Shown here: positions 18,001 through 26,978 of the stretch, one piece after another
Numbering within the stretch: the first letter of the stretch is position 1
Layout of the letters: each line of letters starts with the position of its first letter
Assembly (NCBI RefSeq): GCF_038006205.1
Contig: NZ_JBBOUU010000001.1
Span: forward strand, 3,102,001 to 3,166,000
Direction of reading: 5' to 3'
Source of the DNA: Solibacillus sp. FSL R7-0668
GTDB lineage: Bacteria > Bacillota > Bacilli > Bacillales_A > Planococcaceae
Length of the DNA: 64,000 bases
Program-made: the position numbers and the translations under genes
The notes under the pieces: generated by a model
What the model saw: the letters and a program-made list of their open reading frames with translations, nothing else
What the model was told of the DNA's origin: nothing
Database searches by the model: none

Positions 18001-19445
18001 CTTTTTAATCGGGCTAGTTGCTTCGATTTATCTTCAATAAGAGCTTCATTTTTTGCCATGCGACTGCTCGTATCCTCTTTCTTTTGGCGAACAGCATCTA
18101 GTTGTTGTTCTATCTCCTGCTTTTGTTCCTTTAATTGCTTGGCCTCGAATTGCTTTTGTTGCTGCTGTTTTTCTAACTGCTCTTTTTTTCCTTCTAATAG
18201 AAACAGCCATTGCCCTTTTAACAGCTCTAGCTCATTTTGATAGTCATTGACATCTTCTTTTTCGTTTTCCTGTTGGAGCATTTGTTGATTATATGCAATC
18301 GTTTCCTTTGTTTGCTCGAGCTTTTGAGCATCCAATGCATATTCTAAAGAGATTTTCTCATGCCGAACAGATTGTCGTTTTTCCTCTATGCTCTGGAGTA
18401 GCTGTTGTGTATTGGCTAACGCTTGTTGAAGTTGTTGTTGTTTATCCTGCTGTTCGTAGATTTCTATTGCTTTGTCCTGCCTTAATAGCTGTTGCTGTAT
18501 GTCCTTTAAGCTATTAAGTCGGTCCTCAATACTCGCAACCTCTTGCTCTGTCTCTTCTTTTTGCTGGCGTAAATAGGACATATACGATGCTGTACGCTGT
18601 TGCTCTTCCTCATAGCTCGTTAACGCATCTTGATAAATACGATAGCGATCGACATAGCGGTCCATCTGCTCCTGCATCGCACGGTATTCAATTTTCTTTT
18701 CATTAAACTCTTTATATTTTTTTAAATTGCTACGTTGCTTTTCAAATTGATCGGTCATACTAAGTGGATTAAAGTGCTTATCTGCATTTTCAACAGAAGG
18801 AATCAACAAGCGATCAAATAACTCCTGTGTTCCTCTACACTCCTCAAATACCTTTTCAATACCACCCTCCGCGCTATTCATGACAATCATATTTTCCCAT
18901 TCCTCACGAATGATGAAATAATTGCTTTCTAAATAATCGGTAAATGCTTTAATCGACTGTAGAAAAAGCTTAGCACGCATCGGAGTTTGCTGCACAACAC
19001 TTTGATAATACAGGTGAATGTCATCTTTACTCGCCGGATATTGCATACCTGCTTCCTGCTTTGTAAACGGTATAGCATCGATGCTATGTTTATCACGCTC
19101 ACTGTACGCATACACATAACGCAGTGACTCAATTTTATTGTTTTTTGTATAAAGCGTCACAGCCGTCACGACATATTGACGTGGTCGCTCGTTTAATAGC
19201 CACTCAATGGCAATATGAGCAGGGCCCTCCTCTAAATAGAGCGTGTCTTTAATATTTCGATTAGATACAGAGGCATGTGGAATAATGGCCTGCATTGCCG
19301 CCTGTATAAACACGGTCTTGCCACCGCCATTTTCTAATAAAACCGCGCCATTTTGTGCATCAAATTGAAAGGTTTCATCATGTTAACGTTTTAAGCCTTG
19401 CTCATAAATAATATTAGCGAAGCGAATTTTACTAATTGTCGGCAT
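15045..19445 (-). pseudogene. Wadjet-like SMC motor JetC, interrupted by a stop at codon 21
   Basis: The gene would encode a 1,466-residue SMC/MukB-like ATPase starting at the ATG at 19445, overlapping the end of the JetB-like gene by 14 bases. The frame reads MPTISKIRFANIIYEQGLKR, then TAA (19385-19383), then continues unbroken through the Walker A motif LLENGGGKT, a glutamine-rich coiled coil of about 1,000 residues, the ABC signature SGGESWSKNMALYL and Walker B RVLILDNPFGKAS. Only one base needs changing (TAA to TAC or TAT) to restore it. Restarting at the GTG at 19313 would drop the P-loop. Everything else is intact, so the lesion is recent, a sequencing error, or read through. Confidence 0.85.
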
Positions 19446-20169
19446 CGTCTTCCTCCTTCATGCCATATAAAAAGGCGATAATTCCACGATTGTATTCCGA
19501 ATCCATAAAGTAATTTCCGATAATGACCTGTGCTTTCTCTGTGAGCTCATACTCACCCATACCGGTTTCAACTAAAATATCCTCATCCTTTAAAAAGCGA
19601 CACGTCGTATGTAAAAAACTTACGCGACTCACTGTATTGGCACTTTGTCGTTTCGCCGTTTCCTTGACATCATCTAGCCCGTCCCATTTTTCTAGCAACA
19701 TATGCCAGCGATAAGAATATTGCTTCTCCTTTTCCTTCAATGTCCCTTCGTTATATTCACGAAGTATAGCCATCCGACGATCAATCGCCTGCATCCATTC
19801 TTCTAACGTAATAAATGGACGTGTCGGATTTTTCGAATGAAACGCATTATAAAACTCACCAATAACACAAATCGTGGCGAAATACATCAAATATAAATCA
19901 TCATTGCGTCCCTTTGATTTAAAATACTCACGCTTTAACGCTTCATTCGTCACATGAAAGGGTGAAAGCTTTGTCTCAGGAACAAGTAGCACTTCATTGC
20001 CCACTTCAATACAAACGGCATGTACCTTCTTGCAAAACATTTCAACAAGTGCCCGAAAGTCCGTATCAATTTTAAATAAACGCACAACATCGCCACTGAC
20101 ACGTCCATCCATTGCAAGCTGACTATACATATCAAATGCATGCATAATTTTTTCCTGCTGGTATAGCAT
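19432..20169 (-). CDS. JetB-like Wadjet subunit (kite-type)
   Basis: A 245-residue protein positioned between the JetA-like and JetC-like genes, as the MukE-like (kite) subunit is in Wadjet operons. It is predicted mostly helical, with winged-helix character at the C terminus (DILVETGMGEYELTEKAQVI). In Wadjet the subunit binds the kleisin JetA and helps the SMC motor load onto and extrude plasmid DNA. The ATG follows the JetA-like stop directly and its end overlaps the JetC-like start, so translation is coupled. The assignment rests on size, order and neighbours more than on motifs. Confidence 0.75.
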   Translation of the reverse strand: MLYQQEKIMHAFDMYSQLAMDGRVSGDVVRLFKIDTDFRALVEMFCKKVHAVCIEVGNEVLLVPETKLSPFHVTNEALKREYFKSKGRNDDLYLMYFATICVIGEFYNAFHSKNPTRPFITLEEWMQAIDRRMAILREYNEGTLKEKEKQYSYRWHMLLEKWDGLDDVKETAKRQSANTVSRVSFLHTTCRFLKDEDILVETGMGEYELTEKAQVIIGNYFMDSEYNRGIIAFLYGMKEEDDADN

Positions 20170-21663
20170 TTACATTACCTCCCGCCAGTTAAACTGCAAA
20201 TTTTGAATCGTAAAACGTGATGTTGCACTTAAAATCTCTGGAAGCTCTTCTATCACTAATTGACGCTCACCTAGCAATTGAGACGCCTCTGCTAATAAAT
20301 GCATCGATTGCTCATCGTTTGTTTGTGCATCCTTTTGGAGTGGTGCACGCTGATGACAAAGCATTAAAAAATCATAAAAGTATCGCTCATCTACTGACAA
20401 GGTTTCATGCTGTTTTAGATGGTCTAGCCACTCTGACAACATCCAGCTTTCACGGCCTTCAGCAAATGTGAGCATCTGTTTCATGTAGGCACCGTACAAT
20501 GCGCGAACTTGCTTTGCATATTGTTCACGCTTCTCTTCTGACACAATTTCCTCATAACGTGCCAGCTCTGCACGTTGCTCTTCCTCCGACCATGACTGTG
20601 CGCCAAATATACTGAGTAGTGACCACGTTTTCACATGACCAATTTTTAAAAAGGGAGCTAAAATACCTTTCATTGATTCAAGTGGCAATGGCGTACTTAC
20701 AATTTCTGATACAATTTCTTTATCGAAATTAAAATTGTCGATGCCAATGCTATACAATGATTGCTCAGCTGCCTCTAATGCTTCTTGCTTAAGCTTTAAG
20801 CTATGAGTCAATAAGGCTCGATGCTGCTCATGGACTGACATTAATGCTTCATCAATTTGCATAAGCATTCGAAATGCACGGATGTCCTCCTCATTTGTTG
20901 TCGACTCCGATGCCTTCTTCGTTTCCATAATGAATTGATGTAGCTCCTCAAACTCTGTATTCTCCCGCTGCAATCTTAAATTCCGGTCCTGTAAAACTTC
21001 CATAAAACGCTTTTGTGTTTCCATATTAATAATATTGCGTTTAATCTCATACGAAAGCTTTTCCATTCGCTCATGCAACTGCTCTACATCCATACGCATT
21101 TCATTGATTTGACGTAATGCGCCTTGCAGCTCTCCTTTTTCAAGAAGCTTACGCAGCATTAGCTGATGAATAGATAACTGAAACTCCTGGAAATATTCCT
21201 TCGTCGCAAATATAAGCTCCAGCCCATCATCATCTAGCTGATAATATTGCCGATTTTCTTTAGCATCAAAAAAGTCTGTTTTTAAAAAGGAAAACGAAAT
21301 TTCTTCTGTTAGGTTTGTCTCCCAATTCAAAAAAGAGTAGGTTTTGTAATACCCTTTCGCCGGTCGAAATGTGTTCTTTACTAAAAAAACTAGCTCAGAC
21401 ACTCGCTCATCCGATACGTTATAACGCGTTTGAATGAGTGGGCGTAAATAATTTGCTGCCTCATCTATACCAATCTTCGTTTCACGCATTAGTTTCATTT
21501 CAAAAAAATATAATAGCGTTAAGAGTCCAAGCATCCGCATATCGATTTCTTGCTCATCCTCATCTATTTGACGCTTCGCCGACAGCTCATGTAATGGCTC
21601 AAATAAAAAAATGCGCCGCATACGTTCCTTCACATCTGCCGTAATATTAAAATTCCACTCCAT
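20170..21663 (-). CDS. JetA-like Wadjet subunit (kleisin-type)
   Basis: A 497-residue protein with an N-terminal winged-helix-like part, a long helical middle (residues about 185-250 read as coiled coil, QLHERMEKLSYEIKRNIINM) and a helical C-terminal third. This fits the MukF/kleisin-type JetA subunit that bridges the SMC heads. It overlaps the JetD-like gene by 17 bases and abuts the JetB-like gene. Wadjet systems recognise and cut circular plasmid DNA after loop extrusion. The gene is intact, but without a full JetC the complex should not work. Confidence 0.8.
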   Translation of the reverse strand: MEWNFNITADVKERMRRIFLFEPLHELSAKRQIDEDEQEIDMRMLGLLTLLYFFEMKLMRETKIGIDEAANYLRPLIQTRYNVSDERVSELVFLVKNTFRPAKGYYKTYSFLNWETNLTEEISFSFLKTDFFDAKENRQYYQLDDDGLELIFATKEYFQEFQLSIHQLMLRKLLEKGELQGALRQINEMRMDVEQLHERMEKLSYEIKRNIINMETQKRFMEVLQDRNLRLQRENTEFEELHQFIMETKKASESTTNEEDIRAFRMLMQIDEALMSVHEQHRALLTHSLKLKQEALEAAEQSLYSIGIDNFNFDKEIVSEIVSTPLPLESMKGILAPFLKIGHVKTWSLLSIFGAQSWSEEEQRAELARYEEIVSEEKREQYAKQVRALYGAYMKQMLTFAEGRESWMLSEWLDHLKQHETLSVDERYFYDFLMLCHQRAPLQKDAQTNDEQSMHLLAEASQLLGERQLVIEELPEILSATSRFTIQNLQFNWREVM

Positions 21664-22681
21664 CCAAATCCTCCATTATATCCGCACTCATTTCGCACCA
21701 TATTTGCTGAAGCGTCCTTGTCACTAACACTTCCTGTGAGATATAAAACCGCTTATCTAGTAGCTGCTGACACTTTTGCTTAGTGTCATGATTTAATTGT
21801 CCCATAAATACTTGGATCGCCTCTTCATCGATTAGCTGCTGCTTAGGAATCGGCTTACCTTCGTGTGTAAGAGCTGCCTTATAAAACGGCAAAGCCAGCT
21901 CAATCGGTTGTTGCTTGTGCAATAAATACCAAATAGAAATCCCAGCAAAGTCAATATCGCCAAAATAGTAATACGTATGCTGTACATTTGGCAGTGGCAG
22001 CTGTTTATCAAATAAGCTAAAGCTACCGACAATTTCAAAACCTGCTCCATACAGTAATGTTGTAAAGCAAGTAGCTGAAAGAGCAGGTAATAGTGCCTCA
22101 TATGTTGTTTTATTTTCGACGATTAAATGAAATTGCGATGAGCGACCAATATTTTGCGGATTTATAGCAAAACGTAACGGCTCCTTTGCATCAACAATTT
22201 GCATACTCGTCCATAATCCTAGCCGCTCTAATACACATCTACCGCCCTTATATTGTATCCATTTTTCATCTCCAACAAGCTGCTGACTCCGCTCAGGTGC
22301 TGGAGCTGGTACTGCTGGCAAGCCATATGTAGTAATATAGTGATTAATTTTTTCAATGTATCGTAAATCCTGCTCCAGCTGTTGCTGCGTTAAACGATAG
22401 TATACATCTAATGAAATGCTCATATGAAGTGTTAACTGTAGACGCTCGATTATTTCACGCAGGGATTTTTTTGCGGAGTGCTTTAAAATTTTATATTTGT
22501 AGTAAAGTCTCGGTGTTTGAGTGGTTTGTCCAGCGCTTTTCACAGGTTGCAGTAAATTTTGGTCTACAAGTTGCAGCACTAGCATCGCGAAATTCTCATA
22601 CGTTTCTGGTCTTCCAACAATTTGTTCTAATTGTGAGAGGGTAATAAATGACTTTTTAAATTGAATAAGCTGATCTTCCAA
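21647..22681 (-). CDS. JetD-like Wadjet nuclease subunit (Toprim)
   Basis: A 344-residue protein with a C-terminal topoisomerase VI-A/Toprim-type domain: the glutamate motif LIVENKTTYEAL (Glu189) and the acidic GDIDFAG motif (Asp242, Asp244) are present, as in JetD (DUF2220), the subunit that cleaves plasmid DNA. The N-terminal part is winged-helix-like. The start codon is TTG at 22681, five bases after a perfect AGGAGGTG. It is the first gene of the operon, with a promoter at 22705-22734. This D-A-B-C order differs from the textbook type I order A-B-C-D, suggesting another Wadjet type. Confidence 0.83.
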   Translation of the reverse strand: MEDQLIQFKKSFITLSQLEQIVGRPETYENFAMLVLQLVDQNLLQPVKSAGQTTQTPRLYYKYKILKHSAKKSLREIIERLQLTLHMSISLDVYYRLTQQQLEQDLRYIEKINHYITTYGLPAVPAPAPERSQQLVGDEKWIQYKGGRCVLERLGLWTSMQIVDAKEPLRFAINPQNIGRSSQFHLIVENKTTYEALLPALSATCFTTLLYGAGFEIVGSFSLFDKQLPLPNVQHTYYYFGDIDFAGISIWYLLHKQQPIELALPFYKAALTHEGKPIPKQQLIDEEAIQVFMGQLNHDTKQKCQQLLDKRFYISQEVLVTRTLQQIWCEMSADIMEDLDGVEF

Positions 22682-22704
22682 CCGTGCACCTCCTAATTAT
22701 TTTT

Positions 22705-22734
22705 AGTATAGCAAATCAAGGGGAGTTTAACCAA
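22705..22734 (-). promoter_or_regulatory. promoter of the Wadjet-like operon
   Basis: On the minus strand TTGGTT and TATACT are 18 bases apart, about 24 bases before the TTG start and followed by AGGAGGTG. Confidence 0.75.
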
Positions 22735-22864
22735 AAGGGGGACGTTATATGGTAGGAAACAAAACCTACATGAAAATTGAAAATATAAACGTTTAAAAAT
22801 CGAGTAGTGTTATGCAGCTCCCCCCTCATGAATTTAAAGAAAACCGAAGCACAGCACATAAAAT

Positions 22865-22907
22865 TAAGTACCTATTTTTCACTGCTACATATGATTTATA
22901 TAAAAGG
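22865..22907. repeat. 43-bp repeat (second copy) beside the IS110-type element
   Basis: Identical to 13031-13073, the leader of yunC copy 1. It is separated from the second yunC by the insertion element, suggesting that the element landed within a duplicated leader-yunC unit. Confidence 0.9.
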
Positions 22908-23018
22908 AGCATTCCTGTTAGAAGGATTTTCAGGGGCTTGAAATAAAAAAAGTCCTCTTGTATGATGCTTGAGTGTCAACGCTCATTGACCCAATCACCA
23001 CACAGGAGGAACCCGTAT

Positions 23019-24296
23019 ATGAATAGTAATACGAACCAAAAAATTAATCAAGTTTCTGAAAATACTTTAGTAATCGGTATCGACATCGCCAAGCACAAAC
23101 ACTTCGCTTGTGCGGTAGATGATCGTGGCCGTGTGCTCCAAAAATCGTTTCCAATCCTGCAATCTCGTATTGGATTTGAAGGGTTTTACGAGCGTTTGCT
23201 TGCCTTAAAAGCAGCGCATGAAAAACAAGAAATCCTCGTTGGATTTGAGCCAACAGGTCACTACTGGATGAACTTAGCAGCGTTTTTAACGCATTACGGA
23301 ATTCCGTTTGTGATGGTCAATCCAATGCACGTCAACCGCTCGAAAGAACTGGACGACAACCTGCAGACGAAAAATGACCAAAAAGATGCGCTTGTCATCG
23401 CACGTTTAATGCGAGATGGACGCTTTAGCTATCCACGGCTGTTAGAAGGCGTGGAAGCCGAACTACGAAACGGCGCGACATTGCGCTCTAAAATTCAAGA
23501 AGATTTAAACGCGCTTCAAAATCGCCTCATTCGTTGGTTAGATCGCTTCTTTCCCGAGTTTCCACAAGTCTTTAAGGACTTTGGGAAAATGGCGTATGCG
23601 GCGCTCGAAATGACGCCATTACCCTCGGATATTCAAGGGAAATCACCCGAAGAGCTTCTCTTCTTATATCGCCAAGTAGAGGGAATGAAAAGCCCTCAAC
23701 TACCAAAGGCAAAGCAATTAGTTGAAGTAGCCCAAAACTCAATTGGACTAACAGAAGGTTTAGTGATGGCCAAATATGAAATCGCCACACTGCTTTCCCA
23801 AATCAAATTGATGCAGGCTCAACTCGATGAATTAACGGTTCAGCTCACAGAGCTAGCCAAACAAATGACCGATTATGATTATTTAGTATCGGTACCAGGA
23901 ATCGGAGACGTAACCGTTGTCGAGTTACTTTCAGAAGTTGGTTCTTTCACGCAATACGAGCATCCACGCCAATTAATTAAGCTAGCGGGACTTACATTGC
24001 GCGAAAACTCTTCTGGTAAGCAAAAAGGACAAAAGCGGATTTCCAAACGAGGCAGACGGAAGCTACGAGCCCTTCTGTTCCGCGTGATGATGCCTTTGAT
24101 TCGCCATAATCCAGCATTTAAAGCGTTACACGAACATTACACCACACGCGCCGTCAATCCACTGCGTAAAAAACAATCCATTGTCGTCCTGTGTGGTAAA
24201 TTACTCAAGATTTTACACGCCTTGTGCAACAAGAAAATGATGTTTAACGAACAACAAATGATGAAGGATTTCACCCAGCTTCAAACGGCTGCATAA
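23019..24296 (+). CDS. IS110/IS1111-family DEDD transposase
   Basis: A 425-residue recombinase. The N-terminal RuvC-like domain shows the acidic residues in VIGIDIAKHKHF, LVGFEPTGHYW and KNDQKDALVIARL; the C-terminal Tnp20 domain has VPGIGDVTVVELLSEVG and the serine-containing LRENSSGKQKGQKRISKRG. Both are needed for bridge-RNA-guided recombination in this family. The ATG at 23019 is chosen because AGGAGG lies nine bases upstream. The gene appears complete. The long noncoding stretch after the stop suggests the IS1111 arrangement, where the guide RNA lies downstream. Confidence 0.93.
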   Translation: MNSNTNQKINQVSENTLVIGIDIAKHKHFACAVDDRGRVLQKSFPILQSRIGFEGFYERLLALKAAHEKQEILVGFEPTGHYWMNLAAFLTHYGIPFVMVNPMHVNRSKELDDNLQTKNDQKDALVIARLMRDGRFSYPRLLEGVEAELRNGATLRSKIQEDLNALQNRLIRWLDRFFPEFPQVFKDFGKMAYAALEMTPLPSDIQGKSPEELLFLYRQVEGMKSPQLPKAKQLVEVAQNSIGLTEGLVMAKYEIATLLSQIKLMQAQLDELTVQLTELAKQMTDYDYLVSVPGIGDVTVVELLSEVGSFTQYEHPRQLIKLAGLTLRENSSGKQKGQKRISKRGRRKLRALLFRVMMPLIRHNPAFKALHEHYTTRAVNPLRKKQSIVVLCGKLLKILHALCNKKMMFNEQQMMKDFTQLQTAA

Positions 24297-24600
24297 GCGG
24301 CACCATCAGCAGTGAAAGTCAAAAGGATGACACGGAGAAGCCGGCATTATTTATTCCATCCGACCGTGATGAATTGAAACGAGTCCCTATAGGAGCATCG
24401 CCAGCCTCTGCCTTATGAATAGACCGAACGAAGGAATGTACGCGCAAACAGACGCCTAGAGACATGGGAGGGTCCGTCATCATAAGCAACGCAGAGATCC
24501 AAAAGTGCATCAATATACAGCACGGGATCAGGAGGATCATTACCAATTAATGGTTCATCCTTTAGCGGAGCGTTCGAACGGATTGTAAGAAAAATCAATA
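24297..24600 (+). ncRNA. putative guide (bridge/seek) RNA region of the IS110-type element
   Basis: About 300 bases with markedly higher GC than the surrounding spacer and no credible reading frame follow the transposase. Elements of the IS110/IS1111 family encode a structured RNA in the noncoding end that directs target choice. The exact RNA ends and its target-binding loops were not resolved by eye. Confidence 0.45.
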
Positions 24601-24705
24601 ATTACAAAATAAAGATAGGTGTACGTGTCGAAAAATATTTTTTTAGACACTCAAAAATGGCGTGAGACATTGATACAACAACATTTATAGAGGGAGGAGA
24701 AGGTT

Positions 24706-25008
24706 ATCGTATTTACGGAAACAATTGATCTTCAAGGCAATTTATTTACAGCTGTTACCGTTCAGTTACCTAAAACAACATTGCTCACAATTTCGAATGA
24801 ACGTGGCTACATTATGTGTGGTGCACTGGATGTGGGCTTGTTAAATGAAAAATTAGCCGATCGCAAAATCATTGCTGGTCGCGCGGTTGGGGTACGAACA
24901 ATCGACGACTTATTAAAAGCGCCATTAGAATCCATCACATACGAAGCAAAAGCGTGTGGCATCGAAGAAGGGATGACTGGCGAAGAAGCGTTATTAAAAT
25001 TGATTTAA
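24706..25008 (+). CDS. yunC: YunC-family (DUF1805) protein, copy 2
   Basis: The segment 24696-25008 is identical to 13075-13387 and encodes the same protein of about 100 residues. It also lacks a standard start codon at its N terminus; ATC at 24706 follows GGGAGGAGAAGG. The upstream sequence differs from copy 1 because an IS110-type element lies between the gene and the shared 43-bp leader, so expression of this copy is doubtful. After the stop, similarity resumes over AAAAGCCAAATA and GTATGTAATT, showing that a longer segment was duplicated. Confidence 0.75.
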   Translation: MVFTETIDLQGNLFTAVTVQLPKTTLLTISNERGYIMCGALDVGLLNEKLADRKIIAGRAVGVRTIDDLLKAPLESITYEAKACGIEEGMTGEEALLKLI

Positions 25009-25111
25009 ATTGGTTTAAAAGCCAAATACGTATGTAATTTTAGGGGAAATGAGATCCAGCAAATTTTCCTGTGCAAAAAAATGACTGGCATCTAGATTCA
25101 ATACTTTTTGC

Positions 25112-25147
25112 AAAAAAACCGCTCTTTCAATTTCTCGAAAAAGCGGT
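25112..25147 (-). terminator. terminator of the 25196 gene
   Basis: ACCGCTTTTTC and GAAAGAGCGGT (minus strand) form a stem followed by seven T residues, 48 bases after the stop. Confidence 0.85.
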
Positions 25148-25195
25148 CTATCTATTTTTCATTGCCTATCCCTAGGTTCAATCACAATTGCCTCT

Positions 25196-25507
25196 TTAAA
25201 TCGCTTTATTATAATAAGAAGCTTTGTTCCCTTTACTTCTCTTTACGGCTAGCAGCTCTTCTAATTTCTGAATATATTCATGATCTGTTGATATTCTTGT
25301 AAGGCTCGTTAATAAATATGGTCTCAATCCGGAATTAATTTTTTGGCATCGCGCAAGATTAATTAAATACTTGGCCATCTTAAAAGACTTCAAGTGCGTA
25401 TGCCCTTTTTTAAAATCCTTCTTCGTATTGACGACCATATATTCTTGCTTTCGCCCTTTATAAAAAGGAATAATAATAAACTCATCTTTTTTGAAAATTT
25501 GATTCAT
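25196..25507 (-). CDS. hypothetical protein
   Basis: A 103-residue, basic, soluble protein beginning MNQIFKKDEFIIIPFYKGRK. No family is recognised. The start at 25507 follows GGATGAGG; an upstream ATG at 25537 adds ten residues but has a poorly spaced ribosome site. A good terminator follows, which supports a real transcript. It lies alone between the second yunC and an unrelated gene on the other strand. Confidence 0.6.
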   Translation of the reverse strand: MNQIFKKDEFIIIPFYKGRKQEYMVVNTKKDFKKGHTHLKSFKMAKYLINLARCQKINSGLRPYLLTSLTRISTDHEYIQKLEELLAVKRSKGNKASYYNKAI

Positions 25508-25537
25508 ATTATCCTCATCCTTTTCGAATATACTCAT

Positions 25538-25946
25538 AAACCGCCTTTCACTTACGGAGAAATACCAATCACGCCGCTTTCCTACAATCCCCTCTCGCCT
25601 CAGTTGTTTAATTGGCCTTACTTCTCCTTACCCTATTTATCGATTACTATATTCCAAATTTGATGAAAAAAGCACCTTTTTTAAACACTATTAACAATTC
25701 AAGCACGTTTTTACACCGCTTTAATACAGAATATGAAAACTTAAAGACAAGGGCAGGACAATTGCTGTGATTTCTTCAAAAAAAGAAAGGTGTCTGCCAT
25801 AATGACATCGAAAAATTCGCCTTTTGTCCGAGTCGGTGGAATTAGTGAAATTCGGCATATCTAAATTTATAAAAAAGACTAAGAAGGTCCTTTTTAGGTT
25901 AGAATACTCATAATTTATAAGTCGGTGTACAAAGGGTGATTATTTA
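25538..25946. other. intergenic region
   Basis: No gene, repeat or structured RNA was recognised in this AT-rich stretch apart from the leader of the next gene. Confidence 0.3.
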
Positions 25947-26411
25947 ATGAGTGTTATAGTACTAGAAAACAAAAGGATCATTCTAAATGGAATTATTAGG
26001 TATGAGTTAAATTCTGATGAGATGTACTATAGAAATGATATGGAAGAGGAAAGATTTCTTTTCATATTTCTTATTAATCAGGATGACCTTTGGAGCGAAC
26101 ATTGTTTCAACTATTTATATATTGAGATGGCTGATGGCACTTTGTATAAATATTATTCTGATAAAAAGTTATATGATGTAATGGAGAAAATGGCTAACTA
26201 TTTTGAAGAAAAAGGCATTGCTAGTGAGGTAGAAAATTGTTCTTATGATGATCAATATGTTAGTGAAGCTTTAGAAGCAATACTTGAAGTAGATGAGCAT
26301 TTAGAACAAGCGGTTGAAAGCTATGTCAAAATTAGAGATACGTTTCTATTCGTTAATGAAGATATTTCAGCTATAGCGAATCGAATTGATCATGCTTTTG
26401 GAATTATATAA
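25947..26411 (+). CDS. hypothetical acidic protein
   Basis: A 154-residue, strongly acidic, soluble protein with no recognised domain. An AGGGTGA ribosome site precedes the ATG. Single, short and acidic proteins like this are frequent among immunity proteins and phage anti-defence proteins, but nothing in the neighbourhood (no toxin gene) supports a specific role. Confidence 0.6.
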   Translation: MSVIVLENKRIILNGIIRYELNSDEMYYRNDMEEERFLFIFLINQDDLWSEHCFNYLYIEMADGTLYKYYSDKKLYDVMEKMANYFEEKGIASEVENCSYDDQYVSEALEAILEVDEHLEQAVESYVKIRDTFLFVNEDISAIANRIDHAFGII

Positions 26412-26653
26412 GCAGGAAAAAATCAGCTTTTTTGACGTTAATATGAGAGGTTTTTGTACGTTTTGTCTATGAAATTACAGTTGCTATTCTTTAACCAATG
26501 AGGCAATCAGACTCTGTGTCATGGCGTATATGAAGAAGTATAATGAGGGATAAAATTAGAAATGAATTTATCGCCTCATGCAAATTTGCGGTTTGGGGCG
26601 GTGATTCGACGTCATTTATTTCTACTGTCTCCTTAACAGGGAACAGTTCATAA

Positions 26654-26836
26654 TCATTTGCTTCCACCATCCTGTGCAGTTGATTTACCAAAATAATAAC
26701 CAAATACCATCGTTAAAATGGATAGTGTATACTCCACCGGAATTCTTTCTAAAATCGCTAAATAAGCAAATACGAGAGCAAATATCAATGTAATGATTTT
26801 CCGCACTTCTATAAGTGCTATTAGTTTGTTTTTCAT
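26654..26836 (-). CDS. small membrane protein, prophage-like
   Basis: A 60-residue protein with two hydrophobic stretches (ITLIFALVFAYLAILERIPV and ILTMVFGYYFGKSTA) and a short charged N terminus. The second motif is common in small membrane proteins near phage lysis genes. It follows another small reading frame by 5 bases and has AAGGAG at good spacing. It may be the remnant of a prophage module; 26412-26653 downstream holds only a weak open frame. Confidence 0.55.
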   Translation of the reverse strand: MKNKLIALIEVRKIITLIFALVFAYLAILERIPVEYTLSILTMVFGYYFGKSTAQDGGSK

Positions 26837-26840
26837 TTCA

Positions 26841-26978
26841 CTACGCTCCTTCCAATTGATCTAGACATTTATGTGCCGAGCTAACAGACCCTTCAAGCTT
26901 TGCCTGCTCATTCCGATAATACGGCGGTTTCTTTCTGGTCGACTTTAAAGATTGCTCGTGATGATTCGACACTGTCAT
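26841..26978 (-). CDS. small hypothetical protein
   Basis: A 45-residue basic protein (MTVSNHHEQSLKSTRKKPPY at the N terminus) whose stop lies 5 bases before the small membrane protein start. The ribosome site is weak. The arrangement resembles two short adjacent phage genes; no function is assigned. Confidence 0.35.
   Translation of the reverse strand: MTVSNHHEQSLKSTRKKPPYYRNEQAKLEGSVSSAHKCLDQLEGA

Larger units (their letters stand above)
22908..24695 (+). mobile_element. IS110/IS1111-type insertion sequence (outer limits)
   Basis: The limits given are the maximum, set by the flanking yunC-related repeats; exact ends could not be placed because this family lacks clear terminal inverted repeats. 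The element holds one DEDD transposase gene and about 400 bases of 3' noncoding DNA. The flanks are the 43-bp yunC leader on the left and the yunC body on the right, which is what an insertion into that leader would leave. Confidence 0.7.

Noticed and set aside
17000-18600. Glutamine-rich low-complexity DNA as a phase-variable repeat
   Set aside because: It encodes the long coiled coil of the JetC-like protein; the repeats are degenerate codons, not tandem units that could slip.
26491-26703. A 70-codon minus-strand frame after the small membrane protein
   Set aside because: It begins inside the membrane protein gene in another frame, lacks a ribosome site and shows no domain.
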